Shown here: positions 16,102 to 25,684 of the stretch, piece by piece
Layout of the letters: each line of letters begins with the position of its first letter
How positions within the stretch are numbered: position 1 is the first letter of the stretch
Assembly: GCA_003134685.1 (NCBI GenBank)
Contig: PLCA01000002.1
Coordinates: 62,001 to 126,000, forward strand
Direction of reading: 5' to 3'
DNA from: Gemmatimonadota bacterium
Lineage (GTDB): Bacteria; Gemmatimonadota; Gemmatimonadetes; Gemmatimonadales; Gemmatimonadaceae
DNA length: 64,000 nt
Program-made: the position numbers and the translations under genes
Notes under the pieces: model-generated
What the model was told of the DNA's origin: nothing
What the model saw: the letters and a program-made list of their open reading frames with translations, nothing else
The model's database searches: none

Positions 16102-17901
16102 CTACGAGGTTGACCCTCTCAAGATCGCTCCGCGTATTCGTACCGCCTTTTCCGGGGCGTTCGGGATTGGCAGAACGCGAACCTGCACCCGGGTTGTCAA
16201 TCTGACCGGCAGCTGGAGGGTGACCGTCTCACTTCCACGGCGCACAATCAGCGACAGAGTCGTAATGGTCGTGCCGGCGTACCGGGCCCGCAAAGGCTCG
16301 AATGAATCGTCGTTCGAGATCGTGACATCGCCAATCGAAACGATTTTGTCGCCCACGCGCGCGCCTGCTTCCGCCGCCGCGCCAGTCGGCGACAGCTGGG
16401 TGATGGAGACTCCGGTGCTGTCGGTGCTGGTCGAGATCCCCAGCCGAGGCTCGCGAATGGTGTCGCTCTCGGAACGCAATCCGGCGAGGCGCAAAACCGA
16501 ATCAACCGGAAGCGGCTCACGGCCATCTACATAGCGGCGCGCGAATTCCGTGAATGATTTGCCGCCGGCTGCGCGGGAAACTTCGGACCACCAATCGGCG
16601 CTCGTAAAGCCTTTGCCGCGCTTGTATGTCGCGTCATAGAGCCGGCGCATCACGTTGTCGAGCGACTTGTGGTTGTTGCTCGCGTCGCGGATCAGGACGT
16701 CGAGCAGAAATCCCGTGAGACCGCCCTTCGGGTAGTAGAGTCCGCCGCTGCCATCGGTCGGATTGATCCAGGATCCCAGCGATGCATCGCTCACCGCCGT
16801 CGGTGGTGCGCCAGCGACGGACGCGATCTCACCGGCGATGAAGTCAAAAAACCGCGTGCTGTCGTTGACTCCACCCCGCACCAGCGCGAGAGCGCCGTAG
16901 TAATCGGTGACACCTTCGCTCACCCACAGCCATGTCGTCGGTTGCGCGTCATCGTACCGGTAAGGAACCATGTCGGCGGGGCGTAACCGCTTCACGTTCC
17001 AGGCGTGGAAGAATTCGTGCGAGTAGAGTCCGGGCAGATACGATGCATCGAGCTGACCCGTCGTGACTTCATCCACCTGCGAGCTGTGGTGTTCGAGACC
17101 GCCTCCGTTCACGACCGTGTCCGACCGCTGGAAGATCGTGTAGTTGCGGAAGGGCGCCTCGCCGAAGACCGCAATCTGCGCCGGGACAAATTTCTGAAGC
17201 CACGCGAAGGTGCGGCCCCGGCGCGCCGGCGTCAGGCTCGCGGCCGGATACCACGCGAGACGAATCCATTTGCCGGCAATCTGAGTGCTGTCGATGGCAA
17301 ACCGTCCGACATAAAACGGCATGTCTGTCAGATCGTGATAGTTCCCTGCCGTGAAGGTGTTGGTGCCCGGCGCGGGATCCATCCCGCTCGCGATGCGCCA
17401 CGATGGTTCCGTGCGGACCGAGATACGCGCGGGCCAATTGAATCCGCGGCCCGCGGGATAGAGAAAGAGGTTGGTGCCATTGAAGAACGCGAAGTTGGGG
17501 GCGGTCCAGGCAACGGCGCGATCCACTGCATCAGCGAGATAGTTGAACGACACGCGCACTGTTCCGGCAGAGCGCGGTTTGATCTCCCATGTCTGGAAAT
17601 CGAGCTTCCGCCAATCGAGGGGAACGCCATTGGACTGGGCGGAAAACTGCGACACCCTCCGTGCAAACCAGAGAAGTACGTAGTGTCCCGGTGACCAGGC
17701 TGGAAGCGCAAGGATGACCGGCGCTGGGCTGGCAACGGTGAACGACATCGTTACCCCGAGCTGTCGTCGCCCGACCGCGGAAGAGTCCGCGGTTATCTCA
17801 TAGCTGATGTCGCTGATCGGCGCGGATATTTTCTGCGACTGCGCAAGCGCTGGCTGAGCAATTCCAAGCGCGATGACGGCGAATCCAAGCTTGTGAAGCA
17901 T
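16102..17901 (-). CDS. M61-family metallopeptidase with PDZ domain (glycyl aminopeptidase-like)
   Basis: 599 residues from ATG 17901, with a signal peptide (KLGFAVIALGIAQPALAQ). The zinc site is HEFFH in YSHEFFHAWNVKRLRP, with the downstream Glu in VSEGVTDYYG. A C-terminal PDZ (about 490-570) has TGAAAEAGARVGDKIVSIGD. M61 enzymes remove N-terminal Gly and other small residues. A periplasmic site is expected. It is divergent from the M23 gene, 86 bases away. An imperfect GGGATG/CATCCC hairpin at 16075-16097 lies just after its stop. Confidence 0.92.
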   Translation of the reverse strand: MLHKLGFAVIALGIAQPALAQSQKISAPISDISYEITADSSAVGRRQLGVTMSFTVASPAPVILALPAWSPGHYVLLWFARRVSQFSAQSNGVPLDWRKLDFQTWEIKPRSAGTVRVSFNYLADAVDRAVAWTAPNFAFFNGTNLFLYPAGRGFNWPARISVRTEPSWRIASGMDPAPGTNTFTAGNYHDLTDMPFYVGRFAIDSTQIAGKWIRLAWYPAASLTPARRGRTFAWLQKFVPAQIAVFGEAPFRNYTIFQRSDTVVNGGGLEHHSSQVDEVTTGQLDASYLPGLYSHEFFHAWNVKRLRPADMVPYRYDDAQPTTWLWVSEGVTDYYGALALVRGGVNDSTRFFDFIAGEIASVAGAPPTAVSDASLGSWINPTDGSGGLYYPKGGLTGFLLDVLIRDASNNHKSLDNVMRRLYDATYKRGKGFTSADWWSEVSRAAGGKSFTEFARRYVDGREPLPVDSVLRLAGLRSESDTIREPRLGISTSTDSTGVSITQLSPTGAAAEAGARVGDKIVSIGDVTISNDDSFEPLRARYAGTTITTLSLIVRRGSETVTLQLPVRLTTRVQVRVLPIPNAPEKAVRIRGAILRGSTS

Positions 17902-17987
17902 TCATCCTCCAAAAGAAGCCGAACCTCTCGCCGGCAGCGAGGTATCATACGTTACCTTCCGTCACACTCAACCGAAACACACCAAAC

Positions 17988-18923
17988 GTGAAAAGCTTCG
18001 CCGCATCAATCGTTTTTGCGTGCCTCTTTTCCAGCATGGTCACCGCGCAGACAGCGCGCTTGACGGCGGTCCCCACTCGACCCGAGCCGGGAGCAATCGT
18101 GCGCCTGACACTGAGGGCCCCGGTGTCACACGCCGATTCGATTGTGTCCGTTCACGGCACGCTGGCCGGTGAGCCACTTCACTTCATGTATTTGACAGCC
18201 GGAACATGGCATGCGATTGGAGGAGTGCCGGTCGACTCCGCAGGCAGCCTGGTCGGGAGCGCGACCATCGAGCGCGCGTCGGGAAAGACGGAGACCGCGC
18301 GCGTGCGCTTTGTGTTGCCGAAGGTGCCACCGCCGGTGGCTCAGCCGCTGGCCGTCGACAGCAGCTTCACCAAACCGCTCGACGCCGCGACAACCGCGCG
18401 CATCAACCGCGAGAATGAACGCGCCCGTGAGATCGGCCGGCGGGCGCACGACAGGCCTCCCATGTGGACCGCATCCTTCCTCAAGCCGCGTACATCGGTG
18501 ATCACGAGCGAATTCGGATCGGGGCGACTCTTCAATGGCGCTCTCACCACGCGGCATCTGGGCGTCGATTTCAGGGGCGCCATGGGTGAGCCGGTGCGCG
18601 CGGCGAATCGCGGGGTCGTGGCACTCGTCGACAATTTCTTTCTGGCCGGCAATGTGGTCTACATCGATCACGGCGGCGGAGTCGTCACCGCGTATTTCCA
18701 TCTGAGCAAGACGCTCGTCGCAGTCGGCGACACCGTAAAGCGAGGCCAGGAGATCGGGCTGGTGGGGAACACGGGACGTGTGACCGGCCCGCACCTGCAC
18801 TGGGCGGCGCGTTACGGAGCCATCACCGTGAATCCGCTCGACCTTGTGGCGCTCGGCGGCCAGTGGTACACGGGATCCTTGTCCCGTCCGCCGGCAGCAT
18901 CGCGAACATCAGCGGCCAGGTAA
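17988..18923 (+). CDS. Exported M23-family peptidoglycan endopeptidase
   Basis: 311 residues from GTG 17988 with a signal peptide (SFAASIVFACLFSSMVTAQ). The first half is an Ig-like beta domain. The catalytic M23 domain (about 165-300) has the zinc ligands RHLGVDF and HLHW, and IDHGGGVVTAYFHLS. M23 enzymes cut peptide cross-links in peptidoglycan or act as scaffolds; the full ligand set suggests activity. It shares an upstream region with the divergent M61 peptidase and converges on DUF3179 within 5 bases. Confidence 0.92.
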   Translation: MKSFAASIVFACLFSSMVTAQTARLTAVPTRPEPGAIVRLTLRAPVSHADSIVSVHGTLAGEPLHFMYLTAGTWHAIGGVPVDSAGSLVGSATIERASGKTETARVRFVLPKVPPPVAQPLAVDSSFTKPLDAATTARINRENERAREIGRRAHDRPPMWTASFLKPRTSVITSEFGSGRLFNGALTTRHLGVDFRGAMGEPVRAANRGVVALVDNFFLAGNVVYIDHGGGVVTAYFHLSKTLVAVGDTVKRGQEIGLVGNTGRVTGPHLHWAARYGAITVNPLDLVALGGQWYTGSLSRPPAASRTSAAR

Positions 18924-18928
18924 AACCG

Positions 18929-20071
18929 TCAGTACCTCGTCGTCGCCGGCTGAAACGTTCGCCAGCTGTGCCAGAACTCCTGCGACGCGCTCACGGGCTC
19001 CAGCGCTCCATTAGCCCCCTGACCTGTAAACGCGTATGTAGCTCCGCCAGCGACGAGTGAATCGTGACGGATGGAAAAGTCCGTCGCAGCGCTCGGGCGC
19101 ACGAACGCGAAGAAGCTGCTCTTGTCCGACGCGAGGGCAAGTACGATCGGCTTGCCGCCAAGCACATCGTTCACGACGTTTTCGCGGCGGAGCCGATTCC
19201 AGTCGTACGCCTTGCTCTGCCCATTCACCGTGATTCCCACTACCCACGACTTGTCGTGCCAGGAAGCCGTGTCGGTTCCAGTCAGCTTTTTCCGGCTCTT
19301 GCCCGTCTCAAAGTCGAAGTCCTTGGAGTAATTCGTCTTGAGCGAAGAGTCCGCTTGCATGATTAGAGAATTCGGATGCAACGCCAGCCACTCCGAGAGC
19401 TTGACTTGGCGGCTCGGGATTTCAGTCAGAAACTTCCCCTTGCTGGGTCCAACGATCGCCTCGCCATTTGCCTGCCGCCACCAGCTGTGGGTCGTGGCAT
19501 CCTCGAACATGGCGTTGAAGTGATCCATGCCCACGAGGCGGAATGACTCTGTGCGTCCGTTCACGACGGGACTGAAAACGCGACCCGTTCGGCAGACGGT
19601 GCAGTAGCTCACCATCACCGGCTGCCCGGCAACTGTGTCGCGCACCTGGTGGTGATAACCGATGAACTGGACTGGGAACGCGCGCGCCTGGCCATTGATG
19701 TCGATGCCGACGACGAGGCGCGCGGTATCCACTTTGTTTCGATCGGCCGGCACCATGACCACCGACTTCGGTGCAATGAACATGGAATCGGCCGCCATCT
19801 GGAAGTTGAGGCCGTACACGACTACCGCCGCGACGACCAGCAGCACCGGCACGGCAAACCTTTTCCGCCCGGGAGCACGCCAGGCGGAGGCCGCCCCTGC
19901 GACGATCATCGCCACAAAAATCGCGCGGAACAACCAGCGCCAGGTGTAGATCAGATACGCCAGGTCGATGCTGGCCATGCGCTGGCTTCCTGGCATCGGC
20001 ATGATGAAATACACATTCGCGATTTCGAACAGCACCAGCAGGCCGATGCCGAGGTAGAAGAGCTTTCTCAT
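18929..20071 (-). CDS. DUF3179 family membrane protein
   Basis: 380 residues from ATG 20071. Three hydrophobic helices in the first 105 residues (FYLGIGLLVLFEIANVYF, LFRAIFVAMIVAGAAS, VLLVVAAVVVYGLNF) anchor a periplasmic domain. That domain has the DUF3179 marker VSYCTVCRTGRVF, with two Cys, and HFNAMFEDATTHSWWRQ. Function unknown; the CxxC suggests a metal or redox site. It follows the M23 gene on the opposite strand. Upstream 52 bases separate it from the winged-helix gene. Confidence 0.88.
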   Translation of the reverse strand: MRKLFYLGIGLLVLFEIANVYFIMPMPGSQRMASIDLAYLIYTWRWLFRAIFVAMIVAGAASAWRAPGRKRFAVPVLLVVAAVVVYGLNFQMAADSMFIAPKSVVMVPADRNKVDTARLVVGIDINGQARAFPVQFIGYHHQVRDTVAGQPVMVSYCTVCRTGRVFSPVVNGRTESFRLVGMDHFNAMFEDATTHSWWRQANGEAIVGPSKGKFLTEIPSRQVKLSEWLALHPNSLIMQADSSLKTNYSKDFDFETGKSRKKLTGTDTASWHDKSWVVGITVNGQSKAYDWNRLRRENVVNDVLGGKPIVLALASDKSSFFAFVRPSAATDFSIRHDSLVAGGATYAFTGQGANGALEPVSASQEFWHSWRTFQPATTRY

Positions 20072-20123
20072 GGGATCAATTACTCAACCGAATCACTTTC
20101 TTGGCAAGTCGCGGACAGACCCA

Positions 20124-21200
20124 CTAGGCCAGCTCCACGGGCATCCCCAGGAACGCCCTGAGTCTCCGTACTTCTTCAGCTATTGCGCGGCGCTCGTCGT
20201 CACCGAGCGTTGTGAGCAGCCTCAGGTCGACGATGGTCGTCTCTCCCTTGAGGACCCGCGTCCATCCGCCGACGATCTGCCCATTGATGGTGAGGATGTG
20301 GCCACCTAGGAAACTCACGCTACCATCCCGTCCGGAGGTCCTGAGTACCGACTGCATGGCACTCCGGTCTTTGAGCCCGATGAAGTACTCGTCGTAGTTT
20401 GGAAGCAGATGCGCGACCGGCGATTTTCTCTGGGATCGCGCGGGCTTTGGAAACCAATATCCGCGTCCCTCGATGACCTCGTGCTCTAGCTCTGATCCCG
20501 CAGCCTGCACCCCTCGTTTTGCGTCCGACTTCGTCAGCCCGGACCACCACGCAAAATCGTGTACCGTCGCTGGACCGCGAGTGTTGAAGTATCTCTTCGC
20601 GAGCTCGCACAGCGCTGCGTCGCCCTTCAATACATTCGCTCGGGGCGCGCGCTCCTCGAGCAAGCCGTAGGTGGATTGCTTGCCCCGGCGCGGACCGCTG
20701 CAGATGAGTCCGTCCAGCTCCGCGTGCATTACGATGCGCGCAAGCCGTTGTGTGCCCTCAGTCCGGATCCCCGCGCTTTGCATCACCTGCGACAGTTCTG
20801 CGCGTGTAAGGTGCTTGCCACCCTGGAGCGCTTTCGTCAGGACCGTTCTGCTCCGGCGGAGAACAGCCGCGTCGATCTCGAGCGTCCGATCATAGGAGGC
20901 GAGCACGGCATTCACGCGTGGCGCCGTGAGCGCCAGCATCCAGCGAATGTCGGCGGCCACCACGAAATGCCATGTCGGGCGCAGAACGTGGGTGCGCAGA
21001 ATCACGCCCTCGTCGAGCTCCTTCTCGACCATCGCGTCCGCCGCGTTGCGCGTCCGTTGGGCGACGCCCCACTTGGCCGTGGAGTAGTCCTGAGCCTGCA
21101 CCGCGCCGAACAGCCGGACTATTTCACTCGGCTTGTCGACCGTTTGCCTGCTTAGATGCTGGTTAGCGAGACGCTGACCGCAGATGTCCAGTCGTGGCAT
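20124..21200 (-). CDS. Winged-helix DNA-binding domain protein (YcaQ/AlkZ-like)
   Basis: 358 residues from ATG 21200. Contains QAQDYSTAKWGVAQRT, THVLRPTWHFVVAADIRWML, TVHDFAWWSGLTKSDAKRG and LLPNYDEYFIGLKDRS, matching the HTH_42 family. AlkZ/YcaQ members are DNA glycosylases that open interstrand cross-links via a QxQ-type motif; here the QAQD motif near residue 38 is present. Whether this branch is a glycosylase or only DNA-binding is unsure. It stands between DUF3179 and TauE in the same direction. Confidence 0.82.
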   Translation of the reverse strand: MPRLDICGQRLANQHLSRQTVDKPSEIVRLFGAVQAQDYSTAKWGVAQRTRNAADAMVEKELDEGVILRTHVLRPTWHFVVAADIRWMLALTAPRVNAVLASYDRTLEIDAAVLRRSRTVLTKALQGGKHLTRAELSQVMQSAGIRTEGTQRLARIVMHAELDGLICSGPRRGKQSTYGLLEERAPRANVLKGDAALCELAKRYFNTRGPATVHDFAWWSGLTKSDAKRGVQAAGSELEHEVIEGRGYWFPKPARSQRKSPVAHLLPNYDEYFIGLKDRSAMQSVLRTSGRDGSVSFLGGHILTINGQIVGGWTRVLKGETTIVDLRLLTTLGDDERRAIAEEVRRLRAFLGMPVELA

Positions 21201-21244
21201 TGATCGATGATAATGGTCGCCCTGTGGATTGCAGGAGAGGTTCC

Positions 21245-21985
21245 TCAGTAAAAAATAAGCTTCGCACCGGCAACGATAAGAACCAACGAGAGCAGCTGCC
21301 TCAACACCGGGGCGGGCGCGCGTTTGCTTCCGTAAGTTGCGCCGATCCAGCCTCCGATCACAGCGGCGGCACCCCAGATCGAAATACTCGGCGGCAGTTG
21401 GCCTACGCTCGAGAAATGCCCAAGCAATCCGGCAATCGAATTCACGAGAATGAATGGCGCGGCGACGCCGGACGTCGCCCTCGTCTCCGCCCAGCCCATG
21501 TATAGGATCAGCGGACTCAGGAATATTCCGCCGCCAACGCCAGTGAGCCCCGACAGAAATCCAATCGCTCCTCCCGCCACGAGCGCGGCCCAGAGTGGTG
21601 GAAGATGCGTCTCCTTACTGATTGGCCTGAGCGCCGAGCGGAACATCCATACGGCCGCGTAGAGGAGCACGACTCCGACGAGGATCTTGTACGCCCGCGC
21701 CGGGAGCATCATCGCCCCGCCAATGAACGCGGCCGGAACGGAAACTACGGCGAATGGCCAGAAGAGTTTCCAGGAGAACAACCCCGCACGATAGAACTTG
21801 AACGTCGCTATGCCAGCAACGAGGATGTTGAGGGCGAGGGCCGTCGGCTTCATGACGCTCGGCGCAAGACTGAAGAGACCCATCACCGCCAGATAGCTGG
21901 ACGCGCCGCCGTGTCCCACCGATGCATAGAGCGCGGCACCAACAAGGAAAAGAATCGCGATCGCCAAAGTCTCTGAAACAGGCAT
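21245..21985 (-). CDS. TauE/SafE-family membrane permease
   Basis: 246 residues from ATG 21985. About eight hydrophobic helices; GVGGGIFLSPLILYMGWAET and SVGHGGASSYLAV are typical of the family. Members export or import sulfite, sulfonates and other organic anions. No sulfur genes adjoin, so the substrate is unknown. It is divergent from the NatA-like ATPase gene, 53 bases apart. Confidence 0.88.
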   Translation of the reverse strand: MPVSETLAIAILFLVGAALYASVGHGGASSYLAVMGLFSLAPSVMKPTALALNILVAGIATFKFYRAGLFSWKLFWPFAVVSVPAAFIGGAMMLPARAYKILVGVVLLYAAVWMFRSALRPISKETHLPPLWAALVAGGAIGFLSGLTGVGGGIFLSPLILYMGWAETRATSGVAAPFILVNSIAGLLGHFSSVGQLPPSISIWGAAAVIGGWIGATYGSKRAPAPVLRQLLSLVLIVAGAKLIFY

Positions 21986-22038
21986 TTACTTTCGACGTAT
22001 ATTGTTGTCCTGCTCCGATGCTTCCCCCGCGAAGCTAC

Positions 22039-23004
22039 ATGACCGAATACGCCATCGACATAGTGAACGTCACCAAACGCTACGCCGATCACACGGCGGT
22101 GCGCGATCTGACGTTGCGCGTTCCCAAGGGAAGCGTGTACGGACTCCTCGGCCCCAACGGCGCCGGGAAGACGACCACGATCCGGATGATCCTCAACATC
22201 ATCGCGCCCGATTCGGGGAAGATTCATATCTTCGGACGCCCGTCGAACGATCCCAAGATCACCGAGCGGCTAGGTTATCTCCCGGAAGAGCGCGGACTCT
22301 ATCGGAAAATGCAGGTGCGTCGCGTCCTGAAGTTTCTGGCCGAGCTCAAGGGCGTGAGGGGTAAAGACGCGGATCGCCGCATCGACGAATGGCTCGTGCG
22401 GCTGTCGCTCAAGACTCCCGAGAAGGACTGGGGACTCTCCAAGATCGACGAGCTCTCACGGGGCATGCAGCAAAAAGTCCAGTTCATCGGAACGCTGCTG
22501 CACGATCCGGATCTGGTGATCCTCGACGAGCCGTTCAGCGGACTCGATCCGATCAATTCTCAGGCGCTGAAGGACACCGTGGTCGAGCTAAAGAAGCGCG
22601 GCAAGACGGTGATATTCAGCACCCATTTGATGGACAACGCCGAGCGGCTGTGCGATTCGGTCTGCATCATCGCGCGGGGCGAGAAAGTGCTCGATGGAAC
22701 CGTCACCTCCGTGAAGGAAGAGCACGGGCAGAGGAACATCGCGCTCGCGCTCGAGGGTGATGGAATCTCCGGCGTAGCGGCAATATTGCGCGACCACTCA
22801 CTGGTGAAGCGCGCCGACGACTCCAACAGATTCTTCGAGATCGAGATGGCGCCGGGCGCCGATCCGCAGGCGCTGCTCAGGCGAATCGTCGAGTCGGGCG
22901 CCGCGGTGCAGAGATTCGAGATGATCCAGCCATCGCTGCATCAGATATTTCTTCAGAAGGTCGGCGCCACCGGAGTGGAAGAGGGGATGACCGGACATGG
23001 CTAA
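22039..23004 (+). CDS. ABC transporter ATP-binding protein, NatA-like
   Basis: 321 residues from ATG 22039; ATG 22018 would add seven residues. Walker A GLLGPNGAGKTTTIRM, signature LSRGMQQKVQF, Walker B LVILDEPFSGLDP and the switch His in STHLMD are intact. A C-terminal DUF4162 extension is typical of exporters of the NatA/EcsA type. It overlaps the permease gene by 8 bases. A TTTACT...TATATT element at about 21986-22002 could be its promoter. Substrate could be Na+ or a peptide. Confidence 0.93.
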   Translation: MTEYAIDIVNVTKRYADHTAVRDLTLRVPKGSVYGLLGPNGAGKTTTIRMILNIIAPDSGKIHIFGRPSNDPKITERLGYLPEERGLYRKMQVRRVLKFLAELKGVRGKDADRRIDEWLVRLSLKTPEKDWGLSKIDELSRGMQQKVQFIGTLLHDPDLVILDEPFSGLDPINSQALKDTVVELKKRGKTVIFSTHLMDNAERLCDSVCIIARGEKVLDGTVTSVKEEHGQRNIALALEGDGISGVAAILRDHSLVKRADDSNRFFEIEMAPGADPQALLRRIVESGAAVQRFEMIQPSLHQIFLQKVGATGVEEGMTGHG

Positions 23005-24283
23005 GCTCTGGGCGATCATCAAGCGCGAGTATCTCGAGCGTGTGCGGTCGAAGTGGTTTCTGATCGCGACGTTTTTCGGGCCGATTTTCTTCAGCGCGAT
23101 CATCATCGTGCCGGCGTGGCTGGCGTCGACGAGCAAGGCGACGACCGACGTCTACAACACGACGATTCTGGATGCCACCGGTACCGGGTTCGGGCATCGG
23201 CTGGCTGTGAACATCGCCGTTGACACCACGATTCCCGGCAGAATGCCGGTAGTCAAGGTGGTGGCGCCGAGTGAGCTGACGCAGGCGGAGAGTCTGGCGA
23301 CGCGGGAAGTGATGCGAAAGGAGAAGTCGGGTTACCTCGTCGTGGATCAGCAGACGATCGCGGGTGAATCAGCGCGCTACGCGGGGTCGAACGCGACCTC
23401 GATCGTCGACATGACGCAGATCAAGAGCGCGATCCGGCAAACAATACTCGCGTCACGCCTGCAGAACGTCGGATTGGATGATGCCAAGCTGAAGCAGATC
23501 ACCTTCATCCCTCTCGATTTCAGCACCGAGCGGATTACGGAGCGCGGCCGCGCCGGATCGGGCATGGCCAGCGTGCTGTTCGGCTTCGCGATTGGATTCC
23601 TGCTTTACCTCTCGATCGTGATCTACGGGCAGACGATTATGAGCGGCGTGCTCGAGGAGAAGACGACTCGCGTTGCCGAAGTGGTGATGTCGAGCGTTCC
23701 GACCGACACGCTCCTCGCCGGAAAGGTCCTCGGCGTCGGCGCGGTCGGACTGACGCAACAGATACTCTGGATCGCCACGACTTACGTCTTGCTCAAGCTC
23801 AGAGCGCCGATCATGGCGAAGCTGGGCGCGCCGACGATGAACTTCTCTCTCCCTGATATAACCCTCGGGGCGGGAGTTCTTTTCCTGTTGTTTTTTCTGC
23901 TCGGATTCATCTTCTACTCGTCCCTCTACGCCGCGGTCGGATCATCGGTGAACAGCGAGAGCGAGGCGAGACAGGCAGCGAGCCCCCTCATGATCATGAT
24001 CGTGAGCACGGCCGTGTTCATTCAGCCGGTGCTGCTGAATCCAACCGGATCGACGGCGCGCGTGCTCTCGCTCATTCCGATCTCGTCGCCAATCATCATG
24101 CCGATCCGCATGGCGGTGACGGGAGTGCCCACGCTCGAGATGGCGGCGAGCCTGGCCTTCCTGGCGATCGGCTGCGTCGCCGCGCTCTGGCTGGCGTCAC
24201 GGATTTACCGCGTCGGGTTGCTCATGTACGGGAAGAGGCCCACGATGAAGGAGATGGCGCGGTGGGTTTCGTACGCGAGGTAG
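22997..24283 (+). CDS. ABC-2 type permease, NatB-like
   Basis: 428 residues from ATG 22997. The N-terminus (KLWAIIKREYLERVRSKWFL) and first helix are followed by a large extracytoplasmic loop (about 45-185) and five helices (ASVLFGFAIGFLLYLSIVIYG onward). GVLEEKTTRVAEVVMSSV is the conserved signature of the ABC2_membrane_3 family. Pairs with the ATPase upstream as a half-transporter exporter. 54 bases separate it from the bacilliredoxin gene. Confidence 0.92.
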   Translation: MAKLWAIIKREYLERVRSKWFLIATFFGPIFFSAIIIVPAWLASTSKATTDVYNTTILDATGTGFGHRLAVNIAVDTTIPGRMPVVKVVAPSELTQAESLATREVMRKEKSGYLVVDQQTIAGESARYAGSNATSIVDMTQIKSAIRQTILASRLQNVGLDDAKLKQITFIPLDFSTERITERGRAGSGMASVLFGFAIGFLLYLSIVIYGQTIMSGVLEEKTTRVAEVVMSSVPTDTLLAGKVLGVGAVGLTQQILWIATTYVLLKLRAPIMAKLGAPTMNFSLPDITLGAGVLFLLFFLLGFIFYSSLYAAVGSSVNSESEARQAASPLMIMIVSTAVFIQPVLLNPTGSTARVLSLIPISSPIIMPIRMAVTGVPTLEMAASLAFLAIGCVAALWLASRIYRVGLLMYGKRPTMKEMARWVSYAR

Positions 24284-24337
24284 GCGCAATCCATTATCTT
24301 TCCTGCAACAGTCATTCGCTAAAGAGAGGCTCACAAG

Positions 24338-24769
24338 ATGTACGACGAAAGGTTCGTCACCCCGATGCGCCAGGAACTGACGCAGCTCGGCGTTGAAGAG
24401 ATGCGTACGGCCCAGGAAGTCGATTCGCAGTTGAAGGACGCCCATGGGACCACGCTGGTAGTTGTCAATTCCGTCTGCGGATGCGCGGCTCGCAACGCGC
24501 GCCCCGCTGTTGCCAAGGCGATTCAGCACGACACCAGGCCCCACAAGCTCACGACGGTTTTCGCGGGGCAGGATGTCGAGGCGGTGCAGAGAGCGAGAGG
24601 TTATTTCACCGGCTACGCGCCGAGCTCACCCCAGATCGCGCTGCTCAAGGACGGCCAGCTCGTGTACATGCTCGAGCGTCACCAGATCGAAGGGCGCACC
24701 GCTGACGACATCGCGAAGGATCTCACGCGCGCGTTCGACAAGTACTGCGAGGCAAGCACCGCCGCGTAG
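24338..24769 (+). CDS. Bacilliredoxin (BrxA/BrxB family)
   Basis: 143 residues from ATG 24338. Begins MYDERFVTPMRQELTQLG and contains the CGC active site in VNSVCGCAARNARP. Bacilliredoxins remove bacillithiol from protein thiols. If this organism makes bacillithiol, the protein would be its debacillithiolase; bsh genes are not in the window. The long palindromic element follows 16 bases after its stop. Confidence 0.92.
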   Translation: MYDERFVTPMRQELTQLGVEEMRTAQEVDSQLKDAHGTTLVVVNSVCGCAARNARPAVAKAIQHDTRPHKLTTVFAGQDVEAVQRARGYFTGYAPSSPQIALLKDGQLVYMLERHQIEGRTADDIAKDLTRAFDKYCEASTAA

Positions 24770-24785
24770 GAAAGACCAACTGCGA

Positions 24786-24964
24786 CTGAACGGGATCCGA
24801 GATCTGAGAAGCGTAGATACCAGAGTTTAGTAACTACGCTGCGACGTATCTGAGTGGCGTTATGGCACAGGCGGTCGGTTGTAACAGGATACGCGCCGGA
24901 TACGGTCAGAGCGCGGTGACTGCTTTCTGAGATCTATGCCTCTGAGATCTCGGATCCCGTTCAG
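24786..24964. repeat. 179-bp palindromic element with 32-bp inverted ends
   Basis: CTGAACGGGATCCGAGATCT (24786-24805), continuing to 24817, is the reverse complement of 24933-24964 with three mismatches in 32. The 115-base interior is open in no sensible frame, with smaller inverted pieces such as CGTAGATAC near 24811 and GACGTATC near 24843. It fills the gap between the bacilliredoxin gene and a convergent membrane-protein gene. It may be a MITE-like element, a giant terminator hairpin or a structured RNA. No clear target-site duplication is seen. Confidence 0.65.
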
Positions 24965-24999
24965 TTCAGTTTCCGCCTTTTATGTACGAGACGCCAGAG

Positions 25000-25611
25000 C
25001 TAAAGCTCGTCTCGCTTCCGTCTCTCGATGAACGGCTGTCCGTCGGGATGAGTCTTCGGCTCGACCTCTCTGCCGGTCTCCTTGAGCACACGGCCGCGGA
25101 TGAACGACACCGTAACGCCAAGCAGCAGCGCCCACACGCTCACTCCGAGCACCCGCCAGAATACCACGTTGGTCGCCATTGCCTGCCAGTCCATGAACTC
25201 GGCGCGCGCGGTTCCCCACGGCTCGCGGTGCAGCGCGATCAGCACAAGGCTCACCGTCATCTCGCCCACTGTCTCGAACACCGCGAACAAAGGCGCGCGC
25301 CACGGCCACTCGCGCACGGGAAATCTTCCGAGGTGGAGCGTCGCCATCCCCAGCAGAAAGAGAGTCCCCAGCACCAGCGACGCGCCCAGGAAAGTGCTGG
25401 TCGCCTGGCCGTGGGTGAGAACGACGGCGCGGAAGAGACGTATCACGACGCCCGTAATCAGCGCGAGCTCGATTGGGGATCGCGCGATCCTGGTGAACGC
25501 TGCCGGCTCCTCGAGATCCCATTCGCTCGATTTGAACAAGTGGCGGCGCTTCTCGACCGAACCTGGCTTCGTCACGGCTTCCAATGTAACTCCCGCGCGG
25601 ATAGCGTCCAT
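25000..25611 (-). CDS. Integral membrane protein of unknown function
   Basis: 203 residues from ATG 25611. Four or five hydrophobic segments (IELALITGVVIRLFRAVVL, FLGASLVLGTLFLLGMATL, LFAVFETVGEMTVSLVLIAL, VVFWRVLGVSVWALLLGVTV) and a charged C-terminal tail ending FIERRKRDEL. I do not recognise a family. The competing long frame on the plus strand lacks hydrophobic structure and is a shadow. It ends just after the palindromic element and follows signal peptidase I in the opposite order on the same strand. Confidence 0.75.
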   Translation of the reverse strand: MDAIRAGVTLEAVTKPGSVEKRRHLFKSSEWDLEEPAAFTRIARSPIELALITGVVIRLFRAVVLTHGQATSTFLGASLVLGTLFLLGMATLHLGRFPVREWPWRAPLFAVFETVGEMTVSLVLIALHREPWGTARAEFMDWQAMATNVVFWRVLGVSVWALLLGVTVSFIRGRVLKETGREVEPKTHPDGQPFIERRKRDEL

Positions 25612-25684
25612 AGATCTTCCTGCCGAGTCACAGGGAGAGCAGTAGTCTCGCTACGATTCGACGCCGACGCCCGACGATCGGTAA

